This document shows positions 34,323 through 41,967 of a stretch of DNA of 64,000 nucleotides, piece by piece. The number at the start of each line of letters is the position of its first letter. The stretch's first letter is position 1. The position numbers and the translations under genes were made by a program. The notes under the pieces are model-generated. The model was given only the letters and a program-made list of their open reading frames with translations, was not told the DNA's origin and ran no database searches. This DNA comes from Nocardioides sp. R-C-SC26 (GTDB lineage Bacteria > Actinomycetota > Actinomycetes > Propionibacteriales > Nocardioidaceae). Where the stretch lies: contig NZ_JAHRHK010000003.1 in assembly GCF_021246465.1 (NCBI RefSeq), positions 115,025 to 179,024 of the forward strand, in the 5' to 3' direction.

Positions 34323-34808
34323 TCAGGCGACCGCGGCGTGCAGCGCGGGCTGGGAGGAGATCGGGGTGGGGATGCGGTACCGCAGGACCGTGTTCTTCTC
34401 CCCGCGGTTGAGGAAGGAGTGCGTCCCGGTCCGGACCGGGTACACCTCGAGCGGCTGGTCGGAGTCCCAGTCAGCCCCGCGCAGCAGCTCGTTTCGGATC
34501 ACGACGAACCCGTCGGTGTCGCGAGCGCTGAGGAGCGCGAAGACTGCGTCGACGCCAGCCTGCTTCTTGAGCACCAGCGCCGTGTTGGAGTAGGAGTCGC
34601 GCCCGGGAAGGCTCGTGTCGAACGTCGAGCCGAAGGCGCTGTTGTCGACGCTCGAGGGGGACGCCTCGAAGCCCTCCAGCCCCGTGGGGATGAGCAGGTC
34701 GTGGATCAGCGTCCCGGCGTTGAGCTCGGCCTCGGTCGGCTCCTGGATGTTGGCGATGGTCGGCACCCACGCGACGCGTGTGCGACCGTCAACGACGATG
34801 TCGGACAT
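34323..34808 (-). CDS. major tail (tube) protein
   Basis: 161 aa. Sheet-rich with an LLIPTGLEGFEASPSS loop and NELLRGADWDSDQPLEVYPV, matching the actinophage tail-tube family that polymerises around the tape measure. It stands alone with its own ribosome-binding site (GGAGAA) and a spacer on both sides, as highly expressed tube genes usually do. Confidence 0.85.
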   Translation of the reverse strand: MSDIVVDGRTRVAWVPTIANIQEPTEAELNAGTLIHDLLIPTGLEGFEASPSSVDNSAFGSTFDTSLPGRDSYSNTALVLKKQAGVDAVFALLSARDTDGFVVIRNELLRGADWDSDQPLEVYPVRTGTHSFLNRGEKNTVLRYRIPTPISSQPALHAAVA

Positions 34809-34841
34809 GAAGGTTCTCCTCGGATCGGTGTTGTGGTCGGC

Positions 34842-35219
34842 TCAGATGCCGTCGGGGGCGCCGGCCGCGGAGTCGGTCGCGGTCTCGGCGAGGTGCCAGC
34901 CGCGCTCGAGCGCGGTCGGCAGGTAGGGGATCGGGCACGCCCACTCGCCGCCCGTCGCCGCGTTGCGCACCAGGACGTGCGCGCCACCCGGCTCGATCGG
35001 CTTCGCCTGGGCCGCCACCTGGGCCGCCGCCGGCTGCTGCGGTGTCGCCTCGGCCCCCTCGGCCGGGTCGGGGACGTCGGGGACGTCGGGGACCTCGGTG
35101 TGCTCGTCGCCCGCCGCGCCGCCCGTCGTGGGGTCCGTCGTGGGGTCCGGCCTCAGGTCGGGAGCGACGTCGCCCGGGGGGAGCGGCGGGATGATCTCGC
35201 TGGGTCGGTTCCGCGTCAT
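34842..35219 (-). CDS. Pro-rich connector-region protein
   Basis: 125 aa. The N-terminal 70 residues are low-complexity with a PDVPDVPDP repeat. A short C-terminal domain (AHVLVRNAATGGEWACPIPY) resembles small actinophage head-tail proteins. AGGAG at 8 nt. Unassigned. Confidence 0.6.
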   Translation of the reverse strand: MTRNRPSEIIPPLPPGDVAPDLRPDPTTDPTTGGAAGDEHTEVPDVPDVPDPAEGAEATPQQPAAAQVAAQAKPIEPGGAHVLVRNAATGGEWACPIPYLPTALERGWHLAETATDSAAGAPDGI

Positions 35220-35245
35220 GGTCGTATCTCCTGTCGAGAGGGTGG

Positions 35246-35674
35246 TCAGGTCAGGACGACGTACTCGTCGACGCCGTAGAACAGCGGCTTGCCTTGAGGC
35301 CGGGTCCACGCGTCGTCGCGGCGCACCGGGAGGTTGTTGTCGGTGCGCGTCACCAGGCGCTCGCCGGCGGGGAAGCTGAGGACCTGCTCCTTCAGCACGC
35401 CCTCAGCGATCTCGGAAGCTGCCTTGGCCTCCTCGCGGCTGCCCCCGACGAACGTGACGCGGAAGGTCAGCAGGCGAGCGCCGCTCGTTCCGGCCAGCGA
35501 CTGAGCGCGGTCCGACCCCGGCGCGGAATGGAACACCAGGTAGGGCAGGGGAACGCTGATGACCTTCGCGAGACGGTCAGCGTCGCTGAGCCGGACGTCG
35601 CCGTCGTAGACCTCGAGGTTGGCGTGCGCTGACCGCAGGACGCCGAGGACGACGTCGTCGTCAGCGAGGCTCAC
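35246..35674 (-). CDS. tail terminator-like protein
   Basis: 142 aa. A mixed alpha/beta protein with LPYLVFHSAPGSD and LLTFRVTFVGGSREEA, as in DUF3168/tail terminator proteins that cap the tube and join it to the head. GTG start coupled by GTGA to the gp10-like gene. Confidence 0.75.
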   Translation of the reverse strand: MSLADDDVVLGVLRSAHANLEVYDGDVRLSDADRLAKVISVPLPYLVFHSAPGSDRAQSLAGTSGARLLTFRVTFVGGSREEAKAASEIAEGVLKEQVLSFPAGERLVTRTDNNLPVRRDDAWTRPQGKPLFYGVDEYVVLT

Positions 35675-36057
35675 CGGCCGCCGCCGAACACGGCGTCCTC
35701 GCCCGCGTTGCCGAGGTGATGCTCGACCTGCGGGAGCTCTCGGTACAGCGCCGCGGTGTGGTCGACCACGGGAGCGTTGTTCGACGTACCGAACGCGAGG
35801 ATCGCCGCCAGACCCCACTGAGGGCCGGCGGAGTCGAGCTCACCGATGCGGTAGTCGAGCGGCGTGCCGGCTGCCTCGAACTCCAGGCTGCCAGGAGTGG
35901 CGCCGGCGTAGCGGTGTCCGGAGAAGTCGGCCTGCATGCCGCGCTTCACGCCCAGCGCGGACCGCTTCATCGTGCGACGAACCTCAGACTCGGCTCGGCG
36001 GGGCGCGCCAGCGAGATCTCGGGCGAGCGCGTCCAGCTCGCTGGTGTCGATGCTCAC
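35671..36057 (-). CDS. HK97 gp10-like head-tail connector
   Basis: 128 aa. The N-terminal helix (ELDALARDLAGAPRRAESEV) and the GPQWGLAAILAFGTSNNAP segment fit the HK97-gp10 family of neck/tail-completion proteins. GTG start coupled to the upstream gene. Confidence 0.8.
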   Translation of the reverse strand: MSIDTSELDALARDLAGAPRRAESEVRRTMKRSALGVKRGMQADFSGHRYAGATPGSLEFEAAGTPLDYRIGELDSAGPQWGLAAILAFGTSNNAPVVDHTAALYRELPQVEHHLGNAGEDAVFGGGR

Positions 36058-36491
36058 TGGCCAGTCACCTCCCGCACCTGCAGACGTCGAGCCGTGGAGT
36101 GGGTCTGGGAGTGGTCCGCGACCACGGTGAACTGGCGCCCTTCGAGCGAAGGATCTGCAGGTGCGGTCAGATAGGTGACGACCTGTCCCGGGCGCACGTC
36201 GACCGACGCGAGCACAGGGAGCGAGAGGACCCGGTCCTGCACCGTCCAGGCGCCCTCGCCGCCGAGATGCCGGATCTCGTCGGCCGTGGGCATCCGCGTC
36301 CTGCAGCGTCCGTCAGACCCGGCAGGGACTGACGGTCCGTACACGATCACGAGATCAGTTGGCGTCCTGGTGAGCGAAGTCCGGTCGAAAGTGCCGGCCG
36401 CGCCATCACGCGTGATGCGACACGTGTCGGCCATCAGCCTCTCGGTCATCGCGCGGCCTCTGGCCAGCACAGCGTCGGGGTCTCGGCGCAT
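36054..36491 (-). CDS. head closure protein (DUF6093-like)
   Basis: 145 aa. MTERLMADTCRITRDG at the N-terminus and a beta-rich body (LPVLASVDVRPGQVVTYL) are typical of phage head-closure or stopper proteins. ATG 36,491 is used; ATG 36,449 is possible. Neither has a strong ribosome-binding site. Confidence 0.7.
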   Translation of the reverse strand: MRRDPDAVLARGRAMTERLMADTCRITRDGAAGTFDRTSLTRTPTDLVIVYGPSVPAGSDGRCRTRMPTADEIRHLGGEGAWTVQDRVLSLPVLASVDVRPGQVVTYLTAPADPSLEGRQFTVVADHSQTHSTARRLQVREVTGQ

Positions 36492-36509
36492 GATCGACCT
36501 GCCCCTCGC

Positions 36510-36878
36510 TCAGCGGCTGTACTTGACCGACCCGGCGAAGGTCTCCGGGTAGGACGGGGCGAGCCGCCGGATCTCGGCGGCGGTGAAGTAGACGTCCATC
36601 GATGCGTCGGCGCGCTTGATGGACTCCTGGTAGTCGTCGACCCCGCCGGACTCGGACTCGTAGCCTTCGGGGTTGCGGAGGACCCGCATCGTGGCGGCAC
36701 ACACGACGTCGACGACGTCGCCGTCGGTGAGCTCGCCGGAAGCGACCCGGGCAGGGATCGAGGGAACCTCGCGGACGAGCGCCCGCCACGCCACATCGAG
36801 CCACGTCTGCGCGACGTTGTCGTCGTCGACGGTGTAGCCGCGGTTCGTGAGGTCGGTGGGCGTGGCGGGGTTGCTCAT
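36510..36878 (-). CDS. Gp19/Gp15/Gp42-type head-tail adaptor
   Basis: 122 aa, helical. VAQTWLDVAWRALVREVPSI, VVDVVCAATMRVLRNPEG and SGGVDDYQES are the hallmarks of the Gp19/Gp15/Gp42 family that docks under the portal ring. Confidence 0.85.
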   Translation of the reverse strand: MSNPATPTDLTNRGYTVDDDNVAQTWLDVAWRALVREVPSIPARVASGELTDGDVVDVVCAATMRVLRNPEGYESESGGVDDYQESIKRADASMDVYFTAAEIRRLAPSYPETFAGSVKYSR

Positions 36879-36885
36879 CGCGAGG

Positions 36886-37422
36886 TCAGTCCTTCGCTGC
36901 GGTGCGAGCCCGGGACGAGGCTGACTTCTTCGCCGGCGCGGCCTGGGCCGTGTCGTCGTAGGGGTCCACCGGACCGGCCTTCACCGACTCATCCGAACCG
37001 TCGCCGGTCGACGGCTCGCCGGAGCCCTCACCCGTCGCGGACGCATCCGAGCCGGTGGGGCCCCCGTCGGGGCTGCCCCCGGCCGCCTGCGACGCAGCGA
37101 CCTGCACCTCGAGCTCGGCGATGCGGACGGCGAACGCGTCCCGCTCAGCGGTGACCGCCACGAGCTCGTCCCGCAGCGTGACGAGAGCGCCCTCGGCGTT
37201 GGCGCGGAGCTCGGCGAGCTCCTGGTCGCGCCGCTCGAGCGCGGCGAGAGCCTCCTTGAGGTCGCTGCTCTCAGATCCCGTCGAGCCGCCGCGCGAGCGG
37301 CGGTCCGGCTCACCCTCCCAGTGGCGGGCGTCGATCTTGCGGAGCAGCTCCTTGGTGGCCGGCGTGCCGACGGGGTACACGACCCCGCCGGCCACGACCG
37401 TCTTGCTGAGTGCCTGACCCAC
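36886..37422 (-). CDS. coiled-coil protein downstream of capsid
   Basis: 178 aa. The N-terminal 35 residues (VVAGGVVYPVGTPATKELL) look like a small capsid-binding peptide motif. A coiled coil (about 52-112) and a Gly/Ser/Asp tail ending in basic residues follow. GTG with GGAGG 7 nt upstream. Possibly a minor head protein. Confidence 0.6.
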   Translation of the reverse strand: MGQALSKTVVAGGVVYPVGTPATKELLRKIDARHWEGEPDRRSRGGSTGSESSDLKEALAALERRDQELAELRANAEGALVTLRDELVAVTAERDAFAVRIAELEVQVAASQAAGGSPDGGPTGSDASATGEGSGEPSTGDGSDESVKAGPVDPYDDTAQAAPAKKSASSRARTAAKD

Positions 37423-37424
37423 GA

Positions 37425-38459
37425 TCAGGCCTCCTCGTCGATGAGGCCCGACATGATGACGATGTCCTCGTTGTCACGCAGGACGGGCATCCCGATCGTG
37501 GCGCCCTTGACGGCGCGCTGGACCGGGTTCTCGTTCCCGAGGGTCACCAGCGTCATCCCGGGGACCTCCTGGGGCGTGAGGACCTGCTTCTGCATCTGCT
37601 GGATGGCCTCCTGGGTGACACCCAGCTCGGTCTCACCGACCGGTCCGTCGGCCGACGGCAGGAACGTCAGGTGCCCCTCGGGGTAGACCCGCGTCTTCGT
37701 GCCGTCGGCGTTGGTGAACTTCCGGTCGTTGGTGATGATCCGCGACGGGAGCCGCTTGGAGGCCAGGTAGGCGCCGAGCTGCTCAGAGCCGATCGGCTGC
37801 TGCGGGAAGTGCAGCTGGAGAGCCGCGACCATGAGGTCGTAGACCGCGCGGGTGGTCAGCATCGCGCCGGCGGCGTCGCCGCTGGAGTCGAGGAACTGGC
37901 CGTGGGCGCCGACGACGCTCTCGAAGACCTCGGTCGGGTCCGTGGGGTCCCACGGGGTGTTGACCTCGATCTTGTTTGCGGCCGGGATCTCGAAGTCGGC
38001 CTCGTGCGTGGCGCCGTCCTCGGTCTCGAGGGTGATGACGCCCTTGGAGAGCACCTGGCCGCGCATCTGCTCCAGGGTGTTGTCGGTGGTCGCTGCGCAC
38101 AGCGCGGCGCCCTGGGTGACCCACGGCGACCAGTCGACCTGGATGCCCGCGAGCTGCTGGGCCATCACGAACTCCTGGGTGAGGTCCATCTCGGAGAAGT
38201 CCACGATGGGCGTGATGGCGGGCAGGTCGCCGCGGACCTCCACGACTCCGGGCTTGCGGATCGGGATCGCGGGGGCGTCGATCGCGCGGATCGGGACGAT
38301 CTGGTCCAGGCGCTTCTTGCGGCCGAGTCGGTAGGACACGGCCTGCTTCGCCACGTTCGGCAGGAGCGGCTCCAGGCTGTTCCGCGAGTCGCGCATCTGG
38401 CGGGCCGCGAGGATAAACGGGCGCAGACTCGGGACGAGTTCGATCATCTGCATGTTCAT
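37425..38459 (-). CDS. major capsid protein (gpE family)
   Basis: 344 aa with the HK97-type fold of the lambda gpE subfamily: FILAARQMRDSRNSLEPLLP at the N-terminus, RVYPEGHLTFLPSADGPVGE and GNENPVQRAVKGATIGMPV near the C-terminus. It forms the icosahedral shell with the decoration protein encoded just upstream. Confidence 0.92.
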   Translation of the reverse strand: MNMQMIELVPSLRPFILAARQMRDSRNSLEPLLPNVAKQAVSYRLGRKKRLDQIVPIRAIDAPAIPIRKPGVVEVRGDLPAITPIVDFSEMDLTQEFVMAQQLAGIQVDWSPWVTQGAALCAATTDNTLEQMRGQVLSKGVITLETEDGATHEADFEIPAANKIEVNTPWDPTDPTEVFESVVGAHGQFLDSSGDAAGAMLTTRAVYDLMVAALQLHFPQQPIGSEQLGAYLASKRLPSRIITNDRKFTNADGTKTRVYPEGHLTFLPSADGPVGETELGVTQEAIQQMQKQVLTPQEVPGMTLVTLGNENPVQRAVKGATIGMPVLRDNEDIVIMSGLIDEEA

Positions 38460-38478
38460 GTGGTGATGTCCTCTCGGC

Positions 38479-39159
38479 TCAGTTGATGTAGGCGATCGCG
38501 GTCAGCTGGGACTCGGCCGCGGCGTCGTGGTCGCCCGCCGGGAGGTACCGGCGATCGATCTGGCCGCTGTCCACGACAGCCACCAGGTAGCGCGCGCCGG
38601 GCTTGACCCGGAGGCGGTTGCGCAGGTGGCCCTCGGTCTTTCCCGACCCGGACGGGGAGTCGATGGCCGAGCCGCCGGCGGTCGTGGTCGCGACCGTGAC
38701 GCTGCCCGTGCCGCCGGTGGGCGTGGTCGTCATCTGCGGCACGTTGGTGTTGGCCAGGTCGCCGATGAACTTCACCGTGAACGGGCCGGTGGCCAGCGGG
38801 CCACCGGTGACCACGACGTTGCCCTCGCCGACGGTGGAGAGGCCCTCGAGCGCGGCCTGGACCTGCGCAGCGGTGGCGTCGTCGTCGATCGCAGCCGTGG
38901 TCTGGCCGTCGAAGGTGATCGTGAACGAGGTCAGGCCGGACCCGCCCTCGGTGAGGGTCTGGACCTCCTCGGTGGTGGCGTTGTACGGGCCACCGAGCTC
39001 GCTGATGTGGGTGCCGGAGGGGATCAGCACGCCGGCGGGGTTGCTGGTGAACAGCGACCCGTCGATGGTGATTCCGTGGGTGCCGGCCCGCAGGGCGTCA
39101 CGCAGCCAGCGGGTGTCGTCGTTGCCGTACTCGGTGCGCTCGGGCGCGAAGTTGGACAC
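38479..39159 (-). CDS. head decoration protein with inserted beta domain
   Basis: 226 aa. The ends (residues 1-60 and 165-226: GITIDGSLFTSN.AGV and RYLVAVVDSGQIDRRYLP) form the lambda gpD-like decoration fold. An insert at about 63-165 (TLTEGGSGLTSFTITFDGQT through GSVTVATTTAGG) looks like a separate Ig-like/beta-sandwich displayed on the capsid surface. GTG with AAGGAG 6 nt upstream. Confidence 0.82.
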   Translation of the reverse strand: MSNFAPERTEYGNDDTRWLRDALRAGTHGITIDGSLFTSNPAGVLIPSGTHISELGGPYNATTEEVQTLTEGGSGLTSFTITFDGQTTAAIDDDATAAQVQAALEGLSTVGEGNVVVTGGPLATGPFTVKFIGDLANTNVPQMTTTPTGGTGSVTVATTTAGGSAIDSPSGSGKTEGHLRNRLRVKPGARYLVAVVDSGQIDRRYLPAGDHDAAAESQLTAIAYIN

Positions 39160-39246
39160 GATGAACTCCTTGTCGTCGTAGGTGTCCGATGGGTCCGGGT
39201 CGCGCCGTCGCGGCTACGTCCGGGGACTGCTCGTTGAAGCGATGGA

Positions 39247-40014
39247 TCAGCTGGTGGTGGCCGGGGGCCGGATGCGCTGGTGGGTGTTCATCTGCGCGAG
39301 GATCGCCTGCACCTGCGAGTCCGTGGCCTGGGCTGGTGCGGCACCGCCGGCTCCTGCGCCGGGCTGTGCGTGGCGACGCGGGTCGATCGGCTTGGCCAGG
39401 TAGGGCTTGTCCTCGATGACCTTGTCGATCGCGGCGGTGATCTTGGCGCCGTCGGCCTTGCCGTTGCCGTCGGTGACGGTGGTCAGGTCGATGTGTGCGA
39501 GCACGTCCTCGGCGGAGTGGAACCTCTCGCCGGCCGCGGTGACGACGGCGGCGCGGATCTTCTCCGCTGCCTCCGTCGCGGTGCGCTGGGTCTCGCGCTC
39601 CTCGAAGGGCTTCACCGCGGCGGCGACGGCGTCTGCCACCAGCTTCGCCAGGTCCGGCGCATCTCCGGTTGCCGCCGGCGTCGGGGTGGGCGCGGGCGGG
39701 GTCGACGTCGGTCCCGGCGTGGGGGTGGGCTTCGGGGGCGTCGGCCGGGCGCGTGTCGCAGCGAGCTTCCGCTCGGCTTCGACGCGGGCCTCGCGCTCGC
39801 GGACGATGGCGGCACGGCCGGGGTCGCCGAGAGAGTCCCAGACGTCCTCGGTGATGTCCTCGGGCCGTGCGGGTCCGTTGTCGGGCGCAGCGGGGCCGGC
39901 GGTCATCTTGAAGCCGCCGAACACCGCGCGGTGGTGGGCGAAGAGCTGCGGGAGGGTGTCGAGGGTCAGCACGGCCGGCTTCGCGGGAGCGTGCTCGAAC
40001 GGGTTGCGGGACAT
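39247..40014 (-). CDS. capsid scaffolding protein
   Basis: 255 aa in the scaffold slot just before decoration and capsid. A Pro/Thr linker (PTPPKPTPTPGPTSTPPAPT) lies between helical segments, with an Ala/Gln-rich C-terminus that would bind the capsid inner wall. AGGAG 5 nt before the ATG. Assignment rests on position and composition. Confidence 0.75.
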   Translation of the reverse strand: MSRNPFEHAPAKPAVLTLDTLPQLFAHHRAVFGGFKMTAGPAAPDNGPARPEDITEDVWDSLGDPGRAAIVREREARVEAERKLAATRARPTPPKPTPTPGPTSTPPAPTPTPAATGDAPDLAKLVADAVAAAVKPFEERETQRTATEAAEKIRAAVVTAAGERFHSAEDVLAHIDLTTVTDGNGKADGAKITAAIDKVIEDKPYLAKPIDPRRHAQPGAGAGGAAPAQATDSQVQAILAQMNTHQRIRPPATTS

Positions 40015-40101
40015 CGCGTCTCCTGGGTGGGCTGGTGGCGCTCTTGATGCGCGGCGCCGCGCGCCTTCCGCTCATCGCGAGACGGGAAGCCGAAATGACG
40101 A

Positions 40102-40131
40102 ACGCCCCGGGGCCCGAAGGCCGCGAGGCGT
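40102..40131 (-). terminator. TTCG-loop terminator between packaging and capsid genes
   Basis: 13-nt arms with one mismatch and one G-T pair close on a TTCG tetraloop (minus strand), followed by a T-containing tail (GTCATTTCGG). It separates the terminase-portal-MuF transcript from scaffold-decoration-capsid. It may lower read-through so that the MuF group is made at low copy. Confidence 0.75.
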
Positions 40132-40153
40132 CTAGCGAAGGGTGGAGTTGGGG

Positions 40154-40363
40154 CTAGGAGGCGGCTGCAGCGCCGAGGATCTCCATCGCACGGGCCTCAT
40201 CGATGAGGTCCCACTCACCGGTGAACCGGATCTCCAGACCCAGCCCATCGTGGGTGATCCACCGGCTCTCAGCCCAGTTGAAGCACTCGGCGACGGCGTT
40301 CTCCCCGGGCGCGATACGCGCCACCATTGAGGTGCCGTTCAGCCAGTACTCCACGCTCATCAT
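40154..40363 (-). CDS. 69-aa acidic protein coupled to MuF toxin; candidate immunity protein
   Basis: 69 aa with net negative charge (about 11 Asp/Glu against 4 Arg), three Trp and a short helical end (LIDEARAMEILGAA). Its start (tandem ATG ATG) overlaps the MuF-RelA/SpoT stop codon, so it is translated only where the large gene is translated. It has no resemblance to a known head protein. Position and charge suggest an immunity/antitoxin partner of the C-terminal toxin-like domain. This is inference. Confidence 0.6.
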   Translation of the reverse strand: MMSVEYWLNGTSMVARIAPGENAVAECFNWAESRWITHDGLGLEIRFTGEWDLIDEARAMEILGAAAAS

Positions 40364-41967
40364 GGTAGCCAGCGCGGAGGGTCCGGCATAGCGACAGCGA
40401 GGTACATCTCAATGATCTTCCGCTCGAGCTCGGCCCTGCGCGCGGGCGCGATGCCGTCGGCCCGCGCCTCCTCGTAGATCAAGTGGCTCGCCTCCGCGAC
40501 AGCCAGGCTCGCGGCGGTATGGACCTGCAACTCGAAGGTGACACCCGACGGCGACCGGAGCGCCAGGTTCATGCCGCGATAGCCCTCGCGCCGCCAACCG
40601 GCCGGGACCTTCACCGGCCGGTATCCCGCGGCGCTCAAGACCGCGACGGTCTGGTCGACGATCTGCCAGTAGCGCTCATTGGGCGCCACCATCGTGTAGC
40701 GGAGCGCGTCCTTGATCTCCGCTGCACGATCGGCTGCTGTCATACCGCTGGTCCCGATCTGGGTGATCAGTTTCCTGGTCAGTGAGTCGAGGCTCTTCAG
40801 CCTCGAGTCGAGCCGCACCAGGTCACCGCCGACGGTTGCCGCGGTCGCTCGCACCATCTCCGTCGTCGCGGGTTCCACACTCTCGGCGAGGCGCAGCAAC
40901 TCACGTGCGGCTGCCCGAGCGTCGTCATCGGCGCCTCCGGCGTTGACCGGGCGCGGTGCGCCTGGTCCGCCGCCTCGGCCAGCGTTCCCTCGACCTGCTG
41001 CGAGCGACCGGCCACGCCCAGGAGCACCGGCGGATGGGAGCCAGCCGTACAGGCCGAGCAGTCGCCGCGCCTGTTCGCGATCGCCGCCGAACTCCGCGTC
41101 GACGATCCGGTAGATCGCCTCTGGCCGAAGTCGCACCGGACGGGATGGGTTGTTCCTCCGCCACTGGGCTCGCTTGGTGGTGCCGAAGGTCGTCGCCTTC
41201 ACGCGGCGCCCATACAGCGTCGTGGTGAGCGCGTTGGTGATGCCCGGCTGTGAGGTGCCGCGAGTGGCGTTCACGATCTGGCTCAGGTCGGCGCCCTCGA
41301 GCAGCGCCTGGCGATCCGACTGCGACAGGTCGCGGATCAGTCCCTGCTCGACGAGCACCATCGGGTCGACCACGAGCCCATCGGCCAGCGCCTCGTCCAG
41401 GGAGGCCACCGGCCAGTGCTCGCAGTCGCACCCCGGGTGCCGGTCGAAGGGCTCCATGTCGCGGTAGATCCGCCCCGCCAGGACCGCGCACCGCTTGCAC
41501 GACGGCGGCACAAGGAGCCGGATGAACTCCTGCGGGCGAGGCTGGGCGAGCATCTCCAGCTGCGCCGCGGCACGTGAGGCGTCCTGGATCTCCGAAGCCA
41601 CCAGCAACTCGACCGAGCGCAAGAACGAGGACGTGTCGTCGTCCCACCACGGCGACGGCATCGCCTCGGCCGGCGCGGGAACGCGCGCGTCGATCGTCGC
41701 GATCAGCGGCTCGGCCAGGTCGAAGCCGAGCGAGGAGACTCCCGCGAGCAGTTCGACCGCACCCGAGGGCGGCGCGCCGAGCACCTGCGTGATCGTCCGC
41801 GAGGACGCCGTGGCCGCCGCGAGCTGGTAGGCCGCCCACGAGCTGACGACCTCGGCCCACGGAGCCTGCTGCTCGATCTTCGCGGCTACCGCCCGCGCAC
41901 CGGCCGCGGCGATCGCGGCCTGCCGGGCGTGGTAGCTACGAGCCTGTCGCTGACGGCTCGAGGCCAC
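40360..41967 (-). CDS. MuF-like minor capsid protein fused to RelA/SpoT nucleotidyltransferase domain
   Basis: 535 aa. The N-terminal part is MuF-like, containing CKRCAVLAGRIYRDMEPFDR and HPGCDCEHW (about 158-186), the Cys/His cluster of actinophage MuF proteins, which sit in the procapsid near the portal. After a Gly/Arg-rich linker (about 310-345), the last 150 residues carry the alarmone-synthetase landmarks in order: RLKSLDSLTRKL (R389 to about 400), IKDALRY (D420), GYRGMN (463-467), FELQVHT (E479, Q481) and VAEASHLIYEEA. A (p)ppGpp/(p)ppApp synthetase or tRNA-pyrophosphokinase toxin is predicted. The GTG start overlaps the portal end by 32 bp. Confidence 0.85.
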   Translation of the reverse strand: MASSRQRQARSYHARQAAIAAAGARAVAAKIEQQAPWAEVVSSWAAYQLAAATASSRTITQVLGAPPSGAVELLAGVSSLGFDLAEPLIATIDARVPAPAEAMPSPWWDDDTSSFLRSVELLVASEIQDASRAAAQLEMLAQPRPQEFIRLLVPPSCKRCAVLAGRIYRDMEPFDRHPGCDCEHWPVASLDEALADGLVVDPMVLVEQGLIRDLSQSDRQALLEGADLSQIVNATRGTSQPGITNALTTTLYGRRVKATTFGTTKRAQWRRNNPSRPVRLRPEAIYRIVDAEFGGDREQARRLLGLYGWLPSAGAPGRGRSLAAGRGNAGRGGGPGAPRPVNAGGADDDARAAARELLRLAESVEPATTEMVRATAATVGGDLVRLDSRLKSLDSLTRKLITQIGTSGMTAADRAAEIKDALRYTMVAPNERYWQIVDQTVAVLSAAGYRPVKVPAGWRREGYRGMNLALRSPSGVTFELQVHTAASLAVAEASHLIYEEARADGIAPARRAELERKIIEMYLAVAMPDPPRWLP

